Shown one piece after another: positions 1 to 9,097 of a stretch of DNA of 64,000 nucleotides; positions within the stretch are counted from its first letter, which is position 1, and every line of letters begins with the position of its first letter. The position numbers and the translations under genes are program-made. The notes beneath the pieces were generated by a model that was not told the DNA's origin, did not search any database, and saw only the letters and a list, made by a program, of their open reading frames with translations. The DNA lies in assembly GCA_032716605.1 (NCBI GenBank), contig CM064569.1, positions 7,224,713 to 7,288,712 of the forward strand. Reading direction: 5' to 3'. Source of the DNA: Paralithodes platypus (lineage: Eukaryota > Arthropoda > Malacostraca > Decapoda > Lithodidae).

Positions 1-23
1 TGTATGGTATATACTGTATATCT

Positions 24-233
24 CGTTCATTACCGGTGATGTCTTTGTTATTGGATTTCAGCTACAGTTAGACGATTTTATGAAGCTTAAGTAGGATATA
101 TGGCAGCGAAAAGATAAATGAAATAGTCTGTAGCCTTTTAATTTGGTGGACGTCTTTCTTAAGCTGAATATAATCGTCTAACAGTTGCCAGAATATGATG
201 AAAAAGACGTCCCTGGAACTGAATGGGATATGG
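24..233. mobile_element. Family C TTAA MITE, decayed copy C1
   Basis: The left part has ACCGGTGATGTC followed by the arm TTAGACGATTTTATGAAGC. The right part has the inverted arm ATAATCGTCTAA and then GACGTCCCTGG. This is the layout of the better-preserved copies at 2368-2580 and 44001-44214. The terminal TTAA/CCC are mutated. No coding capacity is seen. Confidence 0.6.
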
Positions 234-297
234 TTATAAGAATAATGTTACATTCCTAATAACATTGTTTGGTGTTGATTCATATAAAACAATCAAT

Positions 298-511
298 TTA
301 ACCCATTGCAGCTCTGACGCGTTTTAGCAGTTTATTTTGGCTATCATTAGACGATTTTATGCAGCTTAGGAAGGATCTGTGGGTATTAAAATGGTAAAGA
401 CTCTCTCAATCAACCCTCTGACTTCCACATACCCTTCCTAATCTGAATAAAATCGTCTAATAATTACCAGAAAACAAAACAGAAATTCGTATTGGAGCTT
501 GAAAGGGTTAA
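298..511. mobile_element. Family C TTAA MITE, copy C2
   Basis: It starts TTAACCCATTGC and ends GAAAGGGTTAA. Inside are inverted arms TTAGACGATTTTATGCAGC and ATAAAATCGTCTAA, separated by a short unique loop. The TTAACCC / GGGTTAA ends resemble the known piggyBac superfamily (TTAA target, CCCT-type tips). Assignment to piggyBac is inference, because no transposase is present in the window. Confidence 0.75.
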
Positions 512-665
512 CACCGGTATATTGACAAACTTGTAATTAGTAGAAAACCCTTTTCATAAATACCGAACAGAAGAATGTAGTTATAAAAAAATAAAAAATG
601 TCGAGGCTCGGTGGTGGGTAATATTCTGGTTAAAAAAATTCCCTTCCCTTGTTACAAAGTTAGGC

Positions 666-1035
666 TTAAGAAGAGGCAGACTGTTTTTCTGGACCCCCTT
701 CTCCCTAATGTTTTGCCCCACTATATTTGAGATTAAAAGACGTTCGGCCCATTAGTTTGGCGATTTTAACACCTTTCTCCTCATTTCGTTGTCAATTTTA
801 AGACGATTCGTGCCATTTAGGTGTCGATTATTTCCTGGCGAGCGATAGCTAGCCTGCTATTTTAAGAGGAACTGGCCTTCGGCCGGGACATTTTTCTACC
901 CAAAAATGTACAAATTTATCTTGAAGGGGGTCTAGGGGGTGTTTTTCTAAGCTTGATGGAGGTCTAGAGAGGAAACTAAAAAAGTATATGAATAAATGAA
1001 TTAATAGACCAAACAAACGGTCTGCCTCCCTTTAA
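666..1035 (-). mobile_element. Family A TTAA hairpin element, copy A1
   Basis: Bounded by TTAA at 666-669 and 1032-1035. In this orientation the order is TTCTGGACCCCCTTCTCC, repeated TTTTAAGACGTTCGGCCC-type lines, GGTGTCGATTA, CCTGGCGAGCGATAGC, CGGCCTTCGGCCGGGAC, CATTTTTCTACCCAAAAATG, GTCTAGGGGGTG, AAGCTTGATGGAGG and the tip CTGCCTCCCTTTAA. Three of these blocks are palindromic. It has no ORF of its own. It is a full-length reference copy for the reverse orientation. Confidence 0.85.
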
Positions 1036-1042
1036 CTTACAA

Positions 1043-1148
1043 CGGGCGTCCTATCTTGCAACATTGTATTACCTGCTTGGGTATAATAGAGGCCGAAAAT
1101 ATATTGCACAAAATCGTGAGGCCGAAAGTAGAATGCAATGATAATTAT
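1043..1148. repeat. Short dispersed repeat, shared with 2285-2340
   Basis: The stretch GGGCGTCCTATCTTGCAAC followed by a TATTACCTGCTTGG-type segment matches GGGCGCCTTATCTTGTAGC at about 2285 with substitutions. This suggests both lie in older copies of one repeat into which TTAA elements inserted. Nothing coding is visible. Confidence 0.4.
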
Positions 1149-1531
1149 TTAAGGGGGATCACCGGCTTTTTTATATCTCTCTCCTTTTCTCTCTTTCCCT
1201 GGCTTGAATCCATTCGGCCCCATTCAGCCGATTGTTTTAAGACGCTTATCCCCATCCAGGTGTCGATTTCTTCCTGGCGAGCGATAGCGAGCCAGCATTG
1301 TATGGAGAAATCCAGCTTCGCCGGAGACATTTTTCTATCGAAAAATGTACAAATTTAGTTTGCTGTCAAAACAAAAATATATATATGCTGGCTCGCTACC
1401 GCTCGCCAGGAAAATATTGACACCTGGATGGGGTAAACGTCTTAAAACAGTAGGCTGAATGGGTCCGAATGGATACAAGCCAAAGAGAGAAGGAGAGAAA
1501 GAGAGGAAAAAAGCGAGGTGGGCTCCCTTAA
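1149..1531 (-). mobile_element. Family B TTAA foldback element, copy B1
   Basis: TTAA at 1149-1152 and 1528-1531. The outer arms are inverted copies: GGCTTGAATCCATTCGGCCC on the left pairs with GGGTCCGAATGGATACAAGC on the right. Inside them are TTTTAAGACG / CGTCTTAAAA, CCAGGTGTCGAT / GACACCTGG and CCTGGCGAGCGATAGCGAGC / GCTCGCTACCGCTCGCCAGG. The centre holds CATTTTTCTATCGAAAAATG. The whole element can fold into one long hairpin of about 190 bp per side. Small ORFs on both strands are by-products of this symmetry. Confidence 0.85.
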
Positions 1532-1583
1532 TCAAAGAGCATGGTTTGGCATTGATTACGAGAAAGCTAAACTCTATTATTCA

Positions 1584-1790
1584 CTATAGTCAGTTCATTC
1601 TTGGTTGGGCAGAAGTCGTAACCTCTAACCTCTGTAACTCAAAGAGGGCTGGAGCAAATGAGTTGTCAATTTCCACACCTATTCCCTGGCCAAGTCTTCC
1701 TATTTGGTAGAAAAAATAAGCTCGTTTACTCTAGTCCTTTTTTAGTTAGAGGGTACGATTGCTGCCCTACCTAGAATGAACTGGCTATAG
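1584..1790. repeat. Family G foldback with conserved loop, copy G1
   Basis: Left arm CTATAGTCAGTTCATTCTTG and right arm AGAATGAACTGGCTATAG are inverted repeats, continuing into CTCTGTAACT / AGTTAGAGG. Between them is a segment (TTTCCACACCTATTCCCTGG ... GGTAGAAAAAATAAGCTCG). Related segments occur at 44653-44871 and 56236-56442, where the arms have different outer sequence but are again self-complementary. Confidence 0.65.
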
Positions 1791-1922
1791 TAAATAATCT
1801 GTAATGGAAATATAATCGTAAGAAGCATTGGTTGGCATTGACTGCAATTAAAGTTATACAGAAAAAACATAAACAAGTTGTAATAATAATGTAATCGTTA
1901 GGATAGTAATTGAAATACAAAG

Positions 1923-2276
1923 TTAAGGGGTAGTACTTGGTTTTTGGTCTATATATTTATTAATTAATATTTTGAGTTTCCTTGCTAGACCTCCATCAAG
2001 CTTAGAAAAACACCCCCTAGAACCTCTTTCAAGATAAATTGGTACATTTTTCGGTAGACAAATTTCCCGGCCGAAGGCCGGTTTCTTCTAAAATTAGAAG
2101 GTCGCTATCGCTCGCCAGGAAATAATCGACACCGAAAGGTCTTGATATTGACACAAAAATGCGGCGAAATGTTTCAAAATCGCCAAACTAACGGAACGAA
2201 CGTCTTAAAACCTCAAAGCTAATAAGCTATACATGAGGGAGAAGGGGGCCAGAACAAGCGAGTACTACCCCCTTAA
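1923..2276 (+). mobile_element. Family A TTAA hairpin element, copy A2
   Basis: TTAA at 1923-1926 and 2273-2276. Order: TTAAGGGGTAGTACTTGG, CTTGCTAGACCTCCATCAAG, CATTTTTCGGTAGAC, CCCGGCCGAAGGCCGG, GTCGCTATCGCTCGCCAGG, CGACACC, then three GTCTTAAAA-type lines, ACATGAGGGAGAAGGGGG and GTACTACCCCCTTAA. It belongs to a subfamily whose tips read GGGGTAGTACT / AGTACTACCCC (also 33381, 43552 and 51481). Confidence 0.85.
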
Positions 2277-2367
2277 GCTAAGTTAGGGCGCCTTATCTTG
2301 TAGCATTATATTGCCTCTTGGTTACGCCAGAGGCTAGTATAGATCGGGGGAATAACATCGTCCCACA

Positions 2368-2580
2368 TTAACCCCTTCTGTACCGGCGACGTCTTTCTAA
2401 CTTTATTCTTGTTGCATTTAGACGATTTTATTAAGTTTACAAAGGCCTTCCACCAATTAAAGGCTTCGAACCATCTCACTTAACAATTTTATTACAACAG
2501 ATCCTTCCTAAACTGCGCAAAATCGTCTAAACATAGCTAGAATAAAATACAAAAAACGTCGCCGGTACGGAAGGGGTTAA
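2368..2580. mobile_element. Family C TTAA MITE, copy C3 (near-consensus)
   Basis: It begins TTAACCCCTTCTGTACCGGC and ends GCCGGTACGGAAGGGGTTAA. These are terminal inverted repeats of about 26 bp that include GACGTC / GACGTT-type motifs. The subterminal arm TTAGACGATTTTATTAAG pairs with CAAAATCGTCTAA. This is one of the best copies for defining the family. Confidence 0.85.
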
Positions 2581-2590
2581 TTGAGATATA

Positions 2591-2808
2591 TTAACCCATA
2601 CAGTACCGGTGACGTCCTTATCTGTCTATTTTGGCAACTATTAGACGATTATATTCAGATTAGGAAAGACCTCTACCAGTAATAAGGCTTCGACATTCTA
2701 TCTCAACCCACCCTTTTAACTGCCGTAGATCCTTCCTAAGTTTCATAATATCGTCTAAATATAGCTAGAATAAAAGATAACACACGTCGCTGGTACTCAA
2801 AGGGTTAA
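2591..2808. mobile_element. Family C TTAA MITE, copy C4
   Basis: TTAACCCATACAGTACCGG at the left end and CTGGTACTCAAAGGGTTAA at the right. The arm TTAGACGATTATATTCAG pairs with AATATCGTCTAA. Its right TTAA (2805-2808) is also the left TTAA of the next family A copy. Confidence 0.8.
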
Positions 2809-3138
2809 GGGAAGGATTTTAGTTTGTTCCCTAGACCTCATTTAAGCTTAGAATTACTCCCCCTAGACCCCCTTTCAAGGTAAATTTGTACATTTTTCGA
2901 TAGAAAAATGTCCCGGCCGAAGGCAGATTTCTCATAAATTACAGGCTCGCCATTGCTCGCCAGGAAAATATCGACACCTAAATGACACGAAAGGTCTTAA
3001 AATTTACAGAAATGGGGTGCAAGTTCTTAAAATCGCCAAAGTAATGGGATGAACGTTTTAAAATCTCAAAGCAATGGGGCTAAACATAAAGGAGAAAGGG
3101 GTCCAGAAAAAATCCCTCAAGTGGAAATCTCCCCTTAA
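2805..3138 (+). mobile_element. Family A TTAA hairpin element, copy A3
   Basis: TTAA at 2805-2808 and 3135-3138. It contains CATTTTTCGATAGAAAAATG, CCCGGCCGAAGGC, GGCTCGCCATTGCTCGCCAGG (slightly decayed) and the tip CTCAAGTGGAAATCTCCCCT. Its left tip GGGAAGGATTTTAGTTTG marks a subfamily also seen at 17185, 27188, 27981 and 36407. Both TTAAs are shared with neighbouring elements. Confidence 0.85.
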
Positions 3139-3619
3139 CCCTTGTCTAGCGGGGCCGGACTTAAGTCGGTCTAGAGAAGAAAGGACTATGTGGCGGGGCC
3201 CGCCTTAAGTCGGTAGCAATTTTGAGCACATAATTGGCTCTGAGAGAGAGACGAACGGTGGGAGGAGCGTAGGTTCACTCTGACCGCTCGGCACGGTCCC
3301 CGCGCCGCAACTAACCTCCCCTCCTCACTCATCCCCACCCATTACCTCGCTACACAGGGAATTATGTAAGGAAATTACCTTATTTTAGCAATTTTTCCTT
3401 CGTGTTGCACGATCGTTGCAAGAGAACCAGTGGTCGTAGAAGGATGGTTCTGGTGTCATTGGAAAGCTCAATTAACGCCCTTTCAGTGATACATAATTGT
3501 ATTACGCTCTGGCTCTTGTTTATGCATGAAAAAGAGCACGGAAACAAGGTCGTTTAGGGTAAAACTACCCGCTTGGCGGGTAGTAGAAGTTACTGACGGG
3601 CCCGCTCTTAGGGTGTTAA
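3135..3619. mobile_element. Family D TTAA element, copy D1
   Basis: Starts TTAACCCTTGTCTAGCGGGG and ends GGGCCCGCTCTTAGGGTGTTAA-like. The reverse complement of the right end shares TTAAC and AGCGGG(G/C)CCG with the left end. ACTTAAGTCGGT occurs twice near the left end. The interior holds GTTCTGGTGTCATTGGAAAG, which recurs in similar form in D2. No ORF is supported. Confidence 0.55.
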
Positions 3620-3676
3620 TGAAGTTGGGTTCTGCAGGACTGTAATAATATTTGTACTAGTGTTTTCATGACAGTA

Positions 3677-4061
3677 TTAACCCATTGGCTGCGGGTGATG
3701 ATCCAGAATGCATAGGCATTTTAGAGCAATTTCCAGCCGTAGAAATCGAGTGCCAGTGGGCGGGAGCGTGAGGGACCGCCGTCCGACCCTCAGAGCAGCC
3801 AGCCACTCACTCTCGCGCGGCTGTCTCGACAGTGTTGCCGAGCGAGCGAGAACTAATAATTAGCGAGTTTTCCTGAATGTATATGCCAATGCTGCGGGTG
3901 AACTCCGCCACCTACGAAGCTCGTTCTGGTGTCATTTTGAAGCTATCTTCTCCTAGTTTTTGGCAGAATACAGTTTATTTAATGCAGATACTTGATTTAT
4001 CATTCAGGAGTGCCTGAATATGCCCTAAATAGCGCAAATAAGCCCGTAACCAGAGGGTTAA
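3677..4061. mobile_element. Family D TTAA element, copy D2
   Basis: The left end TTAACCCATTGGCTGCGGG and the reverse complement of the right end, TTAACCCTCTGGTTACGGG, agree at most positions. This gives TTAA-flanked terminal inverted repeats of about 20 bp. The interior has a GC-rich stretch (GCGAGCGAG, CGCGCGGCTG) and GTTCTGGTGTCATTTTGAAG as in D1. Non-coding. Confidence 0.6.
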
Positions 4062-4106
4062 TAATCTACATAATTTAGATATAATATAATTAAATACAAT
4101 AGAATA

Positions 4107-4170
4107 GCCGGGGCGTAGTCAGTAGAGCGTCGGCTGCTGATCAAAGGGTTACCGGATCCAGCCCTCACTG
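4107..4170 (+). repeat. Decayed tRNA-like SINE head (weak)
   Basis: GCCGGGGCGTAGTCAGTAG is A-box-like and GGGTTACCGGATCCAGCCC is a damaged B-box-like block about 30 nt downstream. An A-run and a TA microsatellite follow, as a SINE tail would. It is too degenerate for a functional tRNA. Confidence 0.35.
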
Positions 4171-4182
4171 TCAAAATTATAT

Positions 4183-4187
<5 letters not shown>

Positions 4188-4262
<75 letters not shown>
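4188..4262. repeat. poly(A) then (TA)n microsatellite
   Basis: A run of about 27 A passes directly into about 24 TA units. A 113-aa minus-strand open frame across it is an artefact of the simple sequence. Confidence 0.9.
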
Positions 4263-4264
<2 letters not shown>

Positions 4265-4448
4265 TGTATGTATTCTTGAACTTGCAACAACAATAAAAGT
4301 AGAGATATTCTTCAACTTAAAAAAATAATAATAACGTTTGTCGTTAATTGGAACAATACCGTGAACAAAATAGAAAGTAACATAATAATATGAAAACAAA
4401 TTTACTGTTTAGGGTGTTACTCGTATATTTTCTAAAATTAAAAAAAGT

Positions 4449-4453
<5 letters not shown>

Positions 4454-4525
<72 letters not shown>

Positions 4526-4629
4526 AAACAGAGATGGGAAGGGAGGAGAGACAGAGTACGTGTGTGTGTATGTGTGTGTGTGTGAGTGAGTGAGTGAGAG
4601 AGAGAATGAAAAGAGGTTGGGTGGTGGGT

Positions 4630-4660
<31 letters not shown>

Positions 4661-4671
4661 CGTTGTTTGAC

Positions 4672-4703
<32 letters not shown>

Positions 4704-4735
4704 TGTGTGTCTGTGTGCGTATCTGTGTGAGGCAA
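4454..4735. repeat. Compound GA / GT microsatellite
   Basis: (GA)n at 4454-4522, then mixed GTGTGTGT and GAGTGAGT runs, (AGAG)n at about 4637-4660 and (GT)n to about 4735. The 139-aa minus-strand frame here is Ser-Leu and His-Thr simple sequence, not a gene. Confidence 0.9.
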
Positions 4736-4896
4736 GTGGGTCAAAATGATATCAGGACTTGAAGAAACTAATATCAAGAATTTGCATTTCACCAGAAGCA
4801 AATCAGAAAAAAATACCTGGCCAAAAACTTGCAAATCATAGCTAATGTGTTTTCTCATTTGTTCCACTATTTTTTCTCTGAGTGGAATGAGACTCC

Positions 4897-4960
4897 TTAA
4901 GGGGCTAGTGGCTGTTTTTAATGTGTATTTATTTATTTTTAGGGGGGGGGGGCGTTATTC
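4897..4960 (+). mobile_element. Family A, left-end fragment
   Basis: TTAAGGGGCTAGTGGCTGTT followed by a T/A-rich ATTTATTTATTT stretch matches the family A left tip (compare 22085). It breaks off at a G-run (4943-4952), without the CTAGACCTCCATCAAG block. Confidence 0.45.
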
Positions 4961-5112
4961 ATTAATGTATTAATTTATTTATTATTAGAATTGTTATACC
5001 CTAATTTTATGCAGGATTAACAATGGATACAGGTGAGTTCTACTCCCCTGGGACTTCCAAGTTCATATAAGTACATATAACTAAAAGAAAGCAGAGGATA
5101 AGTATATCGCAT

Positions 5113-5518
5113 GTTGTTGTTGTTCCCCAAGCTGCCTGGCCGAGCAGCCTCAAGGCCCCGAGCAAGGCCAAGGCCATAACTGAGCGCCCCCACAGAACTG
5201 TCCCTGTCGACCATAATAAAGCCTGGGTGACCGAAGCCACTCCATGGTGGGGAGCTGAGGAGGGTGCAGAAACGCCCGGGAAACCAAAGCCCCACCCAGG
5301 GCCCTGTGCCCCTCAGCATTTATGAAGAAAAAGTTGAGGGGCAAAGAAAAAAATGTGACGCTTTGGCTTCCAATCTTGGTAGATTGGGAGGTCAATCCAC
5401 GGAAGAGACGCCGTCACTTGAGATCTAGAAAATATATAAGTAAAAGGAACAGTCAGAGTAAGCTATGGGTATGGCAGAGATCGCTCACTTCTCACTCTGA
5501 TAGACCAGCCCATCACCA
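5113..5518 (-). mobile_element. Family H retroposon, copy H1, 5'-truncated
   Basis: On the minus strand it ends in CTTGGGGAACAACAACAACA, an (AAC)n tail. It is flanked by the direct repeat TATATCGCAT at 5103-5112 and 5519-5528, a clear target-site duplication of about 10 bp. Recognisable inner blocks are CCTGGGTGACCGAAGCCAC and GCAGAGATCGCTCACTTCTC. Compared with the 529-bp copy at 30261-30789 it lacks the GC-rich head. Open frames through it recur in all three copies only because the sequence is repeated. Confidence 0.8.
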
Positions 5519-5528
5519 TATATCGCAT

Positions 5529-6900
5529 AATATGGTTTGATAATACAGCTTTATTTCTCCTTCACTATACTGTATATGGGAAATACTCTGGAAACATAGA
5601 ACACGAATCACTACCACTGCATAGTACTTAAGGTTATCACTAAATCCTAGCACAGTCGCGGAGCTAGATGAGGAGCAGGTATTCTGTCCAACTTCACTTT
5701 TAATCGAGAAAGCTTTAACACTGAGAGGTTATTGGTAGAGAAGTATTTCTAAGGAGTGTGAGCGTACACTATCACTTTCCTCAGGAATGTCAGTGCGGGT
5801 CAAGTTCTAGGTCAGCTGCCCCTAGTAGATAGGTAGCCGTATCGCATAGAAAACGTAGAGTCGATGAGGAACTCTGAAATATTTTCAAATAATCTTGCGG
5901 ATTTTGGTAGAGTCGCTGGCCTCTCAAAAATAGGTTTTAAAATGAAATAATTCAAAATCGAATCACTGTTTGGTGGCTGATTGTTCTTCAGGATCACTCG
6001 TACTGTAGGTACGTATCACTCGTAGCTTCGTAACCCGATTATTAGTGCTTGTAGAGAATTTTGACTGGTTAAGGCACTTTTGGAAAGACTGTTTATTTCT
6101 AGAGGAAAACTGGGTTTTTAGTCAGTCGCTGAACCCTTCAAAATCAGTTTTAATGTCACTAATTCGGATTTTTTACTTTTATAGGGTTAGATGTTCATGA
6201 TATTCGCTACGCTACTCGGGAAACTAATTCTTTTTGCTCTACTCCGATTATTTGGACTTATTATTGTGAAATTTCTGAGGGACTCTATTTATTTCTCGCT
6301 CACCCGGCACTTTTCTACTTCTGGTCACTTTCTCTTCTTTTCTTGATATCTCGGCGTGGTAACTTCTCTGTTGATCCCTCCTGGTAGTGTTTAAGAAGGT
6401 GGTTGGCTCTCGTCTTCTGCTTCCCCGTGGGCCATCTAGGTGGGCCGGCTGTGTGGAGTAGTTACAGATGGGTTGATTGGGCTTGAGATCTTAAGTATGG
6501 CTCCGTAACATATAGTAACCGTCGGGCGGATTACTGTTGGGCACCATACCGAACTAACGCGAGTATTTCAGAGGTAGGAGAAACTACTCGATTGTCCTGA
6601 TCAGTGTATCAACCGTTGATGAAGTCCTGTTAAGGTATTCTCGGGCTGGGATCTTAAATATCGAGTATTATGTGGTCGATATCGGACGAACGCGGTAAGT
6701 TTAGTTCAAGTGTCCTTACTGTCTGTCCTGATCTTTATGAGAGGTTCGGAGGACCCGTGGCGGTGTTTAAACCTTTGAGTTACACGGTCGTGTGGGATGC
6801 CACAGACTCAGTGCACCAAGGACTTGTATCTGCAGAGTGCCCGTGAGAGTATCTCGCCAAGCCCTGTCTCTAACCAGCGGTCTCAGAGGCTCGAGACTAC
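5529..6900. other. No recognisable gene or repeat
   Basis: A mixed-composition stretch without long frames, arrays or TTAA elements. AATAAAGCTG reads on the minus strand near 5545 and could be a poly(A) signal of an element running leftward, but nothing upstream confirms that. Confidence 0.4.
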
Positions 6901-6944
6901 CTGTGTAGAGTGGTAGTGTCCACTTCCAATAGTAAAAAATGGAG

Positions 6945-7700
6945 AGGTCGGCAGGCCGGAGTCTCTCAACTCTTCACTAGAGAAAATGTAACCTTGCTAT
7001 GGAGCCAATGTCACGTCGGCATGCCGAACTACGACAAAGTTCCTCGAAAAGGGCAGTTTCGTACAAGTGTTCACTTGGACTCAGTAAAATCAGAGAGGTC
7101 GGCAGGCCGGAGTCTCTCCACTTTTACTAAGAAAAGTAAGCCTGATATTAGAGACAAATTTCACGCTGGCATGCCAGAATCAACAGAGTTCCTCTATCAG
7201 GACACTTGCTCCTTCCCACTCTAGAGAATATTGAGGACGACAGGCCGTACACCTCAACTTCTTTTAGAGATGGTGCTGGTGTGGGCTTTCCTTAGTGAGA
7301 TTGACAAGCAGGAGCGGCAGGCCGGTATACTCCTTCCCAACCTCAGAATCAAGAAGAGAGAGCGGCAGGCCGGTAACTCACTTCTTAACCCTTTAGGAAA
7401 GTTGTTCCTATCTCAGAAACTGTGTGTCTCACTGGCATGACAGATGAGGACAGAGTTCCTGGGACAGGCCACAGCTATCGGTAACTTGTAGTCTAAGAAG
7501 AAAGTTTCCGGCAGGCCGTACCCTTTCCCACTAGACTAGCTAGGAACCGCCTAAGTAGAGTCTCTATGTTAGCTGGGCAGGCCTCTGGCTAACAAAGATC
7601 CCTAGTATAGGGATTTTACCCACACACAGTATAATTGAGCTTTCGGCAGGCCGTCAGTCCAACTGAATGGAGGGTAATTTTAAGACTTCATAAGGTGGCA
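6945..7700. repeat. Cluster of short GC palindromes (GGCAGGCC / GGCATGCC)
   Basis: Variants of GTCGGCAGGCCGGAGTCTCT occur near 6948 and 7098. Shorter forms of GCGGCAGGCCG(G/T) lie near 7240, 7317, 7361, 7509 and 7645. Palindromes CGGCATGCCG (7018), TGGCATGCCA (7168, 7692) and CTGGCATGACAG (7431) fall between them. Each could form a small hairpin. They recur unevenly over about 750 bp in otherwise unrelated sequence. No protein family fits the 104-aa frame at 6910-7224. Confidence 0.6.
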
Positions 7701-9097
7701 TGCCAGAACTTTTGAAGCCTCAAAATTGCTTGACTTTCCTCAGAAATCCTGAACTGGTATTGCGGATTACTGAGTGCACTCCCCCGGTACCTCTAGGAAG
7801 GTAAGGGCATGAGGAGGTATCCTAGATGGGGTCCTTGAACCCTTCTTATTCTGTTGGTCAAGGTCTCCTTCAATACAATGATATTACTCGGTGATGGGGT
7901 GATGAGTAAGGTCAATCATAGCTCCTAGAGTAGGGTACTTTATCAAAGGTTAATTATAAATTCATAGGGGGTCTTTATAAACTCAATAGAACTCAGGAAA
8001 ACAGTAATAGTGAGTAAAGGAAATTAATTCTGAAATTCGGACTCTAAGGGAGGATTGGTGGTATCGGGTGCATTGAAGGTGTGTCGTGCGCACCGGACAA
8101 GTGAGGGCTATGATGCGCTTTAGACAGCATTTACCCTTCTTTCTCCTTCTCGTCGCGGTGGCTGGTGGATTTTACTACGGATCTTTGTTGGTAGTAATTT
8201 TGGGTATAAGAATATATAAATCTCCCTCTGCATTTCATTGTCTAAGGGAGTGTGTACGTATACAACCTTCCTGGTTCGGGTTGGCAGGCCTGGGTGTACA
8301 CACGGGTATTTAAACGCATGGAGCGCCCTCTCACGGGGCACGGGCGCGGAAGATATCCCGCGTTGTTTGTACGTGGAGACAATTAGGTACAGGGTATACT
8401 GATTTAGAAGGAAGCATGTGTGGGTTGTGTAACTAGTAAAACTAGTTGAAGAGTGTCAAAAAAAGGCATGTGTATAATTTATGTGTAGGAAAACAGTGTC
8501 CCAAGATCTACTGAGGTATATGTTCGCATCTTATTGCATAACATAGGGTTTCATACATTCATATAATTGTTTCATCTGGCAGTGCTTTCTTCGGTAGCGA
8601 AGATACGCATTTTTCTTAACTTCTACTTCTCTATTCTTCCCGAGCTATATGGTGAGGTGGGGAGAAAAAGAAAACACAAGAATATATGGATCATGGATTT
8701 CTTCGATGGTGAAGACATGTTTGTTTATCTTTAGTTTGCATAAATAGTATAATGATGCACAGGGGTCAGGATAGGAACATTGTTTAATACATATAGAGAG
8801 AACAGGTACATACAGTGAACAGGAGAGGAGTACAGGTAGCTCAGAAGGGCTGACTGAAGAGTACTCTCCTCTTCACGGGGGTATTGTGGGCGATCGTCCT
8901 GCCTGGTGTGCTGGGGCGTTGGCTGACCAGCGAGACCTTTCGCTCTCTGTCCGGCGTGACTTGGGATAGTGCTGCAACTCTTCTACTGGGGGTTTCTGTA
9001 CTCGCCTTCTTCTGTGGTTCTGGTTGGTCTCTCCTGACGTCTTCTCTTTCCGTTTTCGCTTGATTTTACTTCCGTCTTCCTCGTGAAAGGCCCGGCC
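7701..9097. other. Unassigned, possibly the 3' region of the Gypsy element
   Basis: Lies 3' of the minus-strand Gypsy pol remnant. A 3' LTR would be expected here, but its upstream partner is missing because the element is truncated near 12.3 kb, so LTR limits cannot be set. Small frames at 8086-8313 and 8120-8341 overlap on opposite strands and have no recognisable family. Confidence 0.35.

Noticed and set aside
5017..5540. Recurrent ORFs seen at three loci (5.0, 23.2 and 30.6 kb), apparently conserved proteins
   Set aside because: All three are the family H retroposon. Conservation reflects repeat copying, frames differ between copies, and no domain is recognised.
8086..8313. 75-aa ORF with a hydrophobic N-terminal stretch (LPFFLLLVAVAGGFYYG), possible secreted peptide
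   Set aside because: Overlaps an equal-sized opposite-strand ORF. No homologue recognised and no splice or promoter evidence.
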